NCBI RefSeq assembly: GCF_000262545.1
Contig: NZ_JH660660.1
Location: forward strand, 1-64,000
From: Prevotella bivia DSM 20514
Lineage (GTDB): Bacteria; Bacteroidota; Bacteroidia; Bacteroidales; Bacteroidaceae
Length of the DNA stretch: 64,000 nt
Direction of reading: 5' to 3'
The stretch's first letter is position 1. Every line of letters begins with the position of its first letter. The position numbers were made by a program, and so were the translations under genes. The notes under the pieces were generated by a model. It saw nothing but the letters and a program-made list of their open reading frames with translations. It was not told where the DNA came from and did not search any database. Below, piece by piece: positions 63,987-64,000 of the stretch.

Positions 63987-64000
63987 AATTGCTAAATATT

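Overview
The window looks like chromosome from a low-GC Bacteroidales bacterium, most likely a Prevotella-type genome. The evidence is as follows. Many starts are preceded by the Bacteroidetes -7 box TAnnTTTG, a few with a -33 TTTG box 19-20 bases upstream. Most starts have A-rich leaders with no Shine-Dalgarno sequence. The gene set is typical of the order: pyrB-pyrI, recF-DUF721, ftsK-lolA, rpsF-rpsR-rplI, a lysine-type serA beside serC, TonB-dependent receptors and an M64 peptidase. The genus is inference; the phylum is well supported.

Layout. 1-2650 is the edge of an integrative element: two tandem, leftward tyrosine recombinase genes, the first running off the window. Both have Ala where the first catalytic Arg is expected. 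A nested GTTACC inverted repeat lies just upstream of them. From 3167 on the sequence is mostly core genome: HAD phosphatase and mltG; pyrBI; a class A PBP; a decayed TonB-receptor locus (9213-9809); ribH with a TPR protein; recF-DUF721; an OhrR-like MarR regulator; lolA and ftsK; a 3'-5' exonuclease, an rRNA methyltransferase and tilS; an M64 peptidase; an MG2/plug protein; the rpsF operon; a P-loop/CYTH fusion; metA; a U32 protein with a membrane zinc-ribbon protein; a TonB receptor; a TPR protein; an acyl-ACP thioesterase; a MORN-glgB-membrane protein operon; gyrA; three paralogous TPR proteins with a DEAD-box helicase; serC, serA, DUF1015 and a YigZ protein; tRNA-Ser(CGA); a UDP-sugar dehydrogenase; glutamine synthetase; a GNAT protein; hemN; and an engB/uup gene pair split by an intact IS21-family element.

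The most interesting structural signal is a dispersed family of intergenic arrays made of 22-bp units (two DNA helical turns). They lie at 2927-3014, 21797-21906, 40845-41042 and 58587-58784, all in the same orientation. The last two are each exactly nine units and share an internal AATAAATT block at units 4-6. In two arrays, units 1 and 2 form the same hairpin from different sequences, which suggests compensatory change.

Other points worth a look: full-strength Shine-Dalgarno sequences before rpsR and rplI, in the operon that encodes two of the proteins known to hide the anti-SD in this phylum; the base-level history of the IS21 insertion, which removed the engB stop codon and added five residues; a MetA with Glu111, predicting acetyl-CoA use; a SerA with Lys replacing the catalytic His; and a DUF1015 protein with an ADGHHR motif directly after serC-serA.
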